A DNA stretch of 64,000 nucleotides, from the IMG/VR virus record IMGVR_UViG_3300025127_000009, positions 1 through 64,000 of that record. The stretch is one strand, 5' to 3'. The notes under the pieces were generated by a model, which worked only from the letters and a program-made list of their open reading frames with translations, was not told the origin of the DNA and ran no database searches. Positions 61,901-64,000 of the stretch are shown here, piece by piece (the first letter of the stretch is position 1; each line of letters begins with the position of its first letter). This DNA comes from a virus. The position numbers and the translations under genes were made by a program.

Positions 61901-64000
61901 GCTTGGCCTTCCAACAAGGAACAAAGTTCATACGGAGTTAATACAAGACTTATTTTATCTAAAAGAGTAGCAACGGAATCTTCTGATTCACTGTTAAGAA
62001 CTGAGGGTGGTAATCCCATATTTTTCAAAGTGTCTGCTGTCTTTTCGTATAGACTTGCTTTTTCTTCAGCGTTAGCAAAAGGATTGTCTTCATTCTTTTT
62101 GTTGATATCAGATAAGGCCATCGCACCAAATTTTAGTAAATCAGCACAATCAGGTAACCTTATAGAATCTAAAATCATTTTAATAAGTGCGCACAAAAAT
62201 GCCATAATCATATCTGCTATCAGAATTTTTATTTGAGGTATTATAAACTGTAATGGGTCAAAAGATGGCATCTTTGGAAGTTTTGGTAGTTTCCAATTAA
62301 ACTCAAAATTCCAAGGACCTATCATTGGAACACACTTTAAAAAGTCACAAAGTATATAAGACATGTTCCATCTATTTAAAAACTGATTCCACATCTCTTC
62401 TATGTCGCAAGGAATCTTGCCAAAATCAGGAACTAAATCTGCTGTCACAATTGATCCGCCTTTTTGTTCGAAAAAAGTAGATTCCATAAGTGAATTTACG
62501 TTTCCTTCAAGCAACTTTGCAGCCTCTTCAAATTCCTGAGCGGCTGTTAGTAAACTTCCAGGATCAAAATTTATTTTTAAATCAACTAGAGGTTCTGTCT
62601 TTTGATTAAAACTAAAAGATATTATTGGCCAATGATATTTGGCAAAAAACTCAACCGCAGGAGAAGATATTAATTCAACACAAGGATTAACAGTAGCCAC
62701 CTCGCTTGCCATCTCATCAAGCGATACTAAATAGCCCATAATTGTCGGTGAAGTAAAAGGCTCCTCACTATTAAAACTTGGTATACCAGTTGTTAGTTCT
62801 TCGACCTCTCCAGATGAATGTAGATAGTTTATTTTAATAATTCGATATCCAACAATGGTGCCGAAGGTTGGACCCTGTTTTGGTCGCTCATCTAGGTTTG
62901 GAGACAAGTCTTCGTTTTCTGGTATTGATGCTGGAATATTTTTTCTAACCGGTGCAAAGAATATCTCTATTTTGTCACTTGAAAGAGGGCTTACAAGTAT
63001 AGAATAACCATTTGCTGCCATAAAACCACCAAGCGCTACTTGAACTGCTGCGAGTCTGTCTGCTTCGCTTTCAGGGTTAAAGTACGGTGTAATTGCATCT
63101 TTAGGCTTTTTGAAAGGAGACGCTTTTTCTACTCTAGGTTTATTTTTTAGTCTGAATTCTTTAATATCTGGCGCGAATGCCCTTATCTTTTCTGAAACAG
63201 CCAGTATGTTTGGTACAAAATTGCTTAACTTGTACGTAACCCTCACTGGATTTGAAAGCGCCAATTGCATTCTTTTTGATGCCATATCTGCTGCTTGGGA
63301 TGCTGCCCAGGCATCGTTACCAGGACCACCAAAAAACCCTCCTCTTCCAGATGTTGCGTCGGCCCAAGCATTTTTTAATGCATTTTTTCCAGCCTGTTCC
63401 AGTTTTCTCTTTTGACCTTTAGCCCACTTATCAACAGAGTCTTTAAATCTTCCAGCACCATCCCTCAAAAAGTCGCTTGTAAAAGGTTTTTTTAAGTCAT
63501 TAACTATAAAATCTTTGGCCTTGTTGAACCCATCTTCTGCCTCGTCTAAAGCATTACCAATTGCTTCATAGGTTGCTGGGTCTGCTAAGTTTACAGTGCC
63601 TCCAAGACGCCCTCTTTTGCCACCCCTTATTAAATCAAAAAGATCTCTTCTTATTGAAATCTTAATAGAATAAGTTGAACTAGGCCTAAAAGTTGGGTAC
63701 ATGATTTCTGTTACTGATGCAAATATCGGGGTAGCACCTGGCGTAAGATCTTGTCCAAAGAGAACATCAATCTTTTCTCCGTTTAACTGTTCGTTTAAAT
63801 CCATCCTATCCACCGTAAAGGTGAATCTCTGATTTTGCCTAAACCTATCTGATCTGTTTTGATATTGAACTATTTTTTCATACTGTTTTCTTTCATAATC
63901 TCCATCGTCACCTATTAGTTCATATAAGGCGTCCAGCCCCTCTGTACGTGGCGCTCCATCAACAACCCAAGTTGTATCTTTGCCATAAAAATCAAAAACA
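55981..64000 (-). CDS. Giant baseplate/tail protein, 5' end beyond the window
   Basis: The open frame runs through the right edge: from 63999 to 63814 there are 62 further sense codons with normal protein character (YGKDTTWVVDGAP, DYERKQYEKIVQYQNRS), so the in-frame GTG at 63811-63813 is internal and at least 2672 residues are encoded here. A helical hydrophobic patch lies about 590 residues into the visible part (IPQIKILIADMIMAFLCALI). Much of the rest is Arg/Asn/Tyr-rich and soluble, with a Gly-rich linker (GGGFGDSQGGGQGG) and a Pro/Glu C terminus with several Cys. It precedes gp25- and gp6-like genes, so a baseplate hub or tail-tip part is likely. No lysozyme motif is visible. Confidence 0.8.
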   Translation of the reverse strand, partial: VFDFYGKDTTWVVDGAPRTEGLDALYELIGDDGDYERKQYEKIVQYQNRSDRFRQNQRFTFTVDRMDLNEQLNGEKIDVLFGQDLTPGATPIFASVTEIMYPTFRPSSTYSIKISIRRDLFDLIRGGKRGRLGGTVNLADPATYEAIGNALDEAEDGFNKAKDFIVNDLKKPFTSDFLRDGAGRFKDSVDKWAKGQKRKLEQAGKNALKNAWADATSGRGGFFGGPGNDAWAASQAADMASKRMQLALSNPVRVTYKLSNFVPNILAVSEKIRAFAPDIKEFRLKNKPRVEKASPFKKPKDAITPYFNPESEADRLAAVQVALGGFMAANGYSILVSPLSSDKIEIFFAPVRKNIPASIPENEDLSPNLDERPKQGPTFGTIVGYRIIKINYLHSSGEVEELTTGIPSFNSEEPFTSPTIMGYLVSLDEMASEVATVNPCVELISSPAVEFFAKYHWPIISFSFNQKTEPLVDLKINFDPGSLLTAAQEFEEAAKLLEGNVNSLMESTFFEQKGGSIVTADLVPDFGKIPCDIEEMWNQFLNRWNMSYILCDFLKCVPMIGPWNFEFNWKLPKLPKMPSFDPLQFIIPQIKILIADMIMAFLCALIKMILDSIRLPDCADLLKFGAMALSDINKKNEDNPFANAEEKASLYEKTADTLKNMGLPPSVLNSESEDSVATLLDKISLVLTPYELCSLLEGQASEEVLVVVLNVIQATSSSLASVLSTREDVFMFFQTLGQVVDPNMCARIKELDDVIVANDLCPPEDGTTGGGFGDSQGGGQGGERDIRKLLDDVGASPEEIAAELKKAAERRDIMKDLARTGDLSGLIPGTNYNDLKDAGLPGPYNNPMHDRLVKMSVETLIDNIKSYFDVEIAAFPNLLMSRSTKLVQPGEPRFNALDYTMYVFYLKQVDNLQQDPPLTARKIHKLKPCNVEYLDENDNQIDADPSTLAEANDFFDEMGIPENDRQYMRFYVTKAEDKEEDAEGNEFYPDVLIPSNEDEGELQFEKVQEFGELIEKYVIGYVQKYQIQDPDIMAKLKSIVKLDQTTITRKFPGSADNVRELHVRLMTEPVRGEPTRIESTSNVPARYSVGYSELPFKRGFKAKDCYRFSYSNIPSVFRSNRSYFNRVYSEDLKPEYQQFRKESLDVRSTIHQHKLLRPGGFAEILIEKYKSLGDESSQNNSFDTYNDHGSPTNTNIRPAIQGYIANPDQTLVDDAFSQFRTINGLEAINNKVLTGELAEQLLESRLSNNPLYSSVSDSINFSISQIIKQSKYFNYDELLQLKDDLTRLYFVSDVDGVPCYILNKKAIDFEKMVQEFLQGYKTEVAKIKHDPVDRDFNVNGPYEDAMISGLFKVYVTMAGLEIMLKGIFMFSSFGAERMFDQRFVMDYLVDTISNDFKNALVERKTRNQIFSILKRLTNIDDNDEALESMVLRNLDMKKMVDFVDRVFENDSSSYKEKFYNDLAKNAKHIPSATNYPKVVVQRRRENLLSESLRGVFEDYGNLPRGRTVVDDRNFGDFIYGAGDVAEVPASLMLPNLRDKFRFQGFDEETINKKINSGHFWIEKFYRIGNFEQFSSIYNEVKNYTESSTLQQYTYRKIPSLDTTGANYYSEYLSSEDLINLLYGQPNRASDEELVDSALATADRNFAEYEFIEHVFLSLLTQYFAAIETTGLVDSLKQPEPEVGLGIPPAVVPPPEPTKTVPHKESMWQSEHPNLHQIRDENCLAYQIMYDLGIAARYENSNRERLVMTGHGDPGKLTTGATNVVLAPVASTSDDPEAPMSARRLTNDDGSVRATRITTNETHWQRPYLRGVSRVRDRNSFTIEETVYANDGVTVIAEEGEISQSPYDTPREMSEGGRTSFTEFDSFYRAGSVTKEQLYDRAYRRIQPAHSTYFAYKNRYYNPSDPETSDWESRLPEFQRSTTWPRQPSSIFPENSAIQKYNTYAGRNFGDNIKDYYWFAKAFTENSNLSQEARSLPLRRKIEIFIDCLLEFAELKTYWPINDPSWQTSTGRMGLPGNRVIFRKSPDRIRLSDRDMDERTEKVHNILRFASLSVEYPNDFWPAHNRAAWWRWKTNGKISFGGYGTPKYVETDFAQKNVLDYYISRVFIPSVIPRQIITENRNAPGVLNQPTINSNYLVEDEYIVSRRQRIVNHLEENLQIGYRLMFGHKVKREEQTGFDATKINTIKPSQIYGDLFPAVEENQTLRFDPVNSGLGLASNRNVFTKKRCFLGHVDPEPVYSGGSLNESSIFYKNALKITKAHTSKIADETSFMMAPVTTEIMDNLVYSIPIDEIAKPIECFSDLLRKRTGKNTINTLSPRDAVTDNFFENIENFFNRGLFEEYEDSLLEDLLSMEVKPKREDQDEASYVKCWKIKDTKKQENNTPEEIMKPHRLMFDFLFPLDRYAAMHLMQNVLIFDSQAQTQELLTATKLFIVQNIVLMNDIVASTGFNLPKNAMATMNDNMGGGEPGIGDIWKMIWKQLAKMIPQAAFAAIRQVAETADPGYKDMKEQYMEDPCSMKSGLRPGLLGVPMRSGFSPKYKGNKLNNGFGIRKGQACKTYVPATMFPLDIIFSIALSPWPPFINFFKTAKNMITPAKHFINLFPLPGVPIPLDKSERYGQFMGPPGLLALSVGELSGEEHARLKRENGCEDQPCPEEKPEEPPEEPMGMCEDLE

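Noticed and set aside
1-64000. CRISPR arrays, tRNA genes, transposases, integrase or a reverse-transcriptase diversity system
   Set aside because: No short regular repeat-spacer pattern, no cloverleaf in any gap, and no such protein among the frames; the tail repeats are protein repeats.

Overview
The window is one continuous stretch of a large, AT-rich tailed-phage genome. Every supported gene lies on the minus strand, so transcription runs from position 64000 towards position 1. Genes are packed with overlaps of 1, 4 or 11 bases or very short gaps; no gap exceeds about 130 bases, and I see no tRNA, rRNA, CRISPR array or insertion sequence. The head set (portal, gp21-type prohead protease, acidic scaffold, gp23-type major capsid protein, terminase large subunit) and the baseplate pair (gp25-like, gp6/J-like) mark a contractile-tailed phage of the broad T4-like assembly lineage. 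The host cannot be read from the sequence. Low GC, a phage-borne bS21-like protein and very large modular tail proteins would fit an aquatic Gram-negative host, but that is inference.

Layout in transcription order. (1) 64000-20911, tail, baseplate and adhesion block: a giant protein cut by the window edge (at least 2672 aa), gp25-like and gp6-like wedge proteins, a 641-aa appendage protein, a 5534-aa adhesin-like giant with LamG-like domains and a seven-repeat FG-GAP-type propeller, then six further presumed virion proteins (417, 1526, 1590, 343, 406 and 433 aa). Two pairs among the smaller ones are paralogous: 417/343 share an N-terminal module, and 406/433 share a C-terminal module and probably their whole fold. 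(2) 20910-15406, nucleic-acid metabolism island: a J-domain protein, a RuvC-like nuclease, a zinc-finger/TOPRIM primase, a small acidic protein, and a single polypeptide fusing an SbcD/Mre11 nuclease to an SbcC/Rad50 ATPase. (3) 15393-14384, three small membrane proteins with holin-like and spanin-like topologies; no endolysin is in the window. (4) 14382-33, DNA packaging and head: zinc-ribbon protein, 189-aa protein, TerL, portal, several conserved unknowns, protease, a 141-aa core-type protein, a bS21-like ribosomal protein, small head-associated proteins, a 729-aa candidate internal protein, scaffold, major capsid protein, a 141-aa decoration candidate and a basic Lys/Pro/Glu-rich protein.

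The capsid end shows the clearest regulation: convincing minus-strand hairpin terminators follow the major capsid gene and the decoration candidate, and an 11-base motif recurs upstream of the scaffold gene, upstream of the decoration candidate and before the gp6-like gene. Tail sheath and tube, DNA polymerase, helicase, sigma factor and endolysin genes are not in this window and must lie elsewhere.
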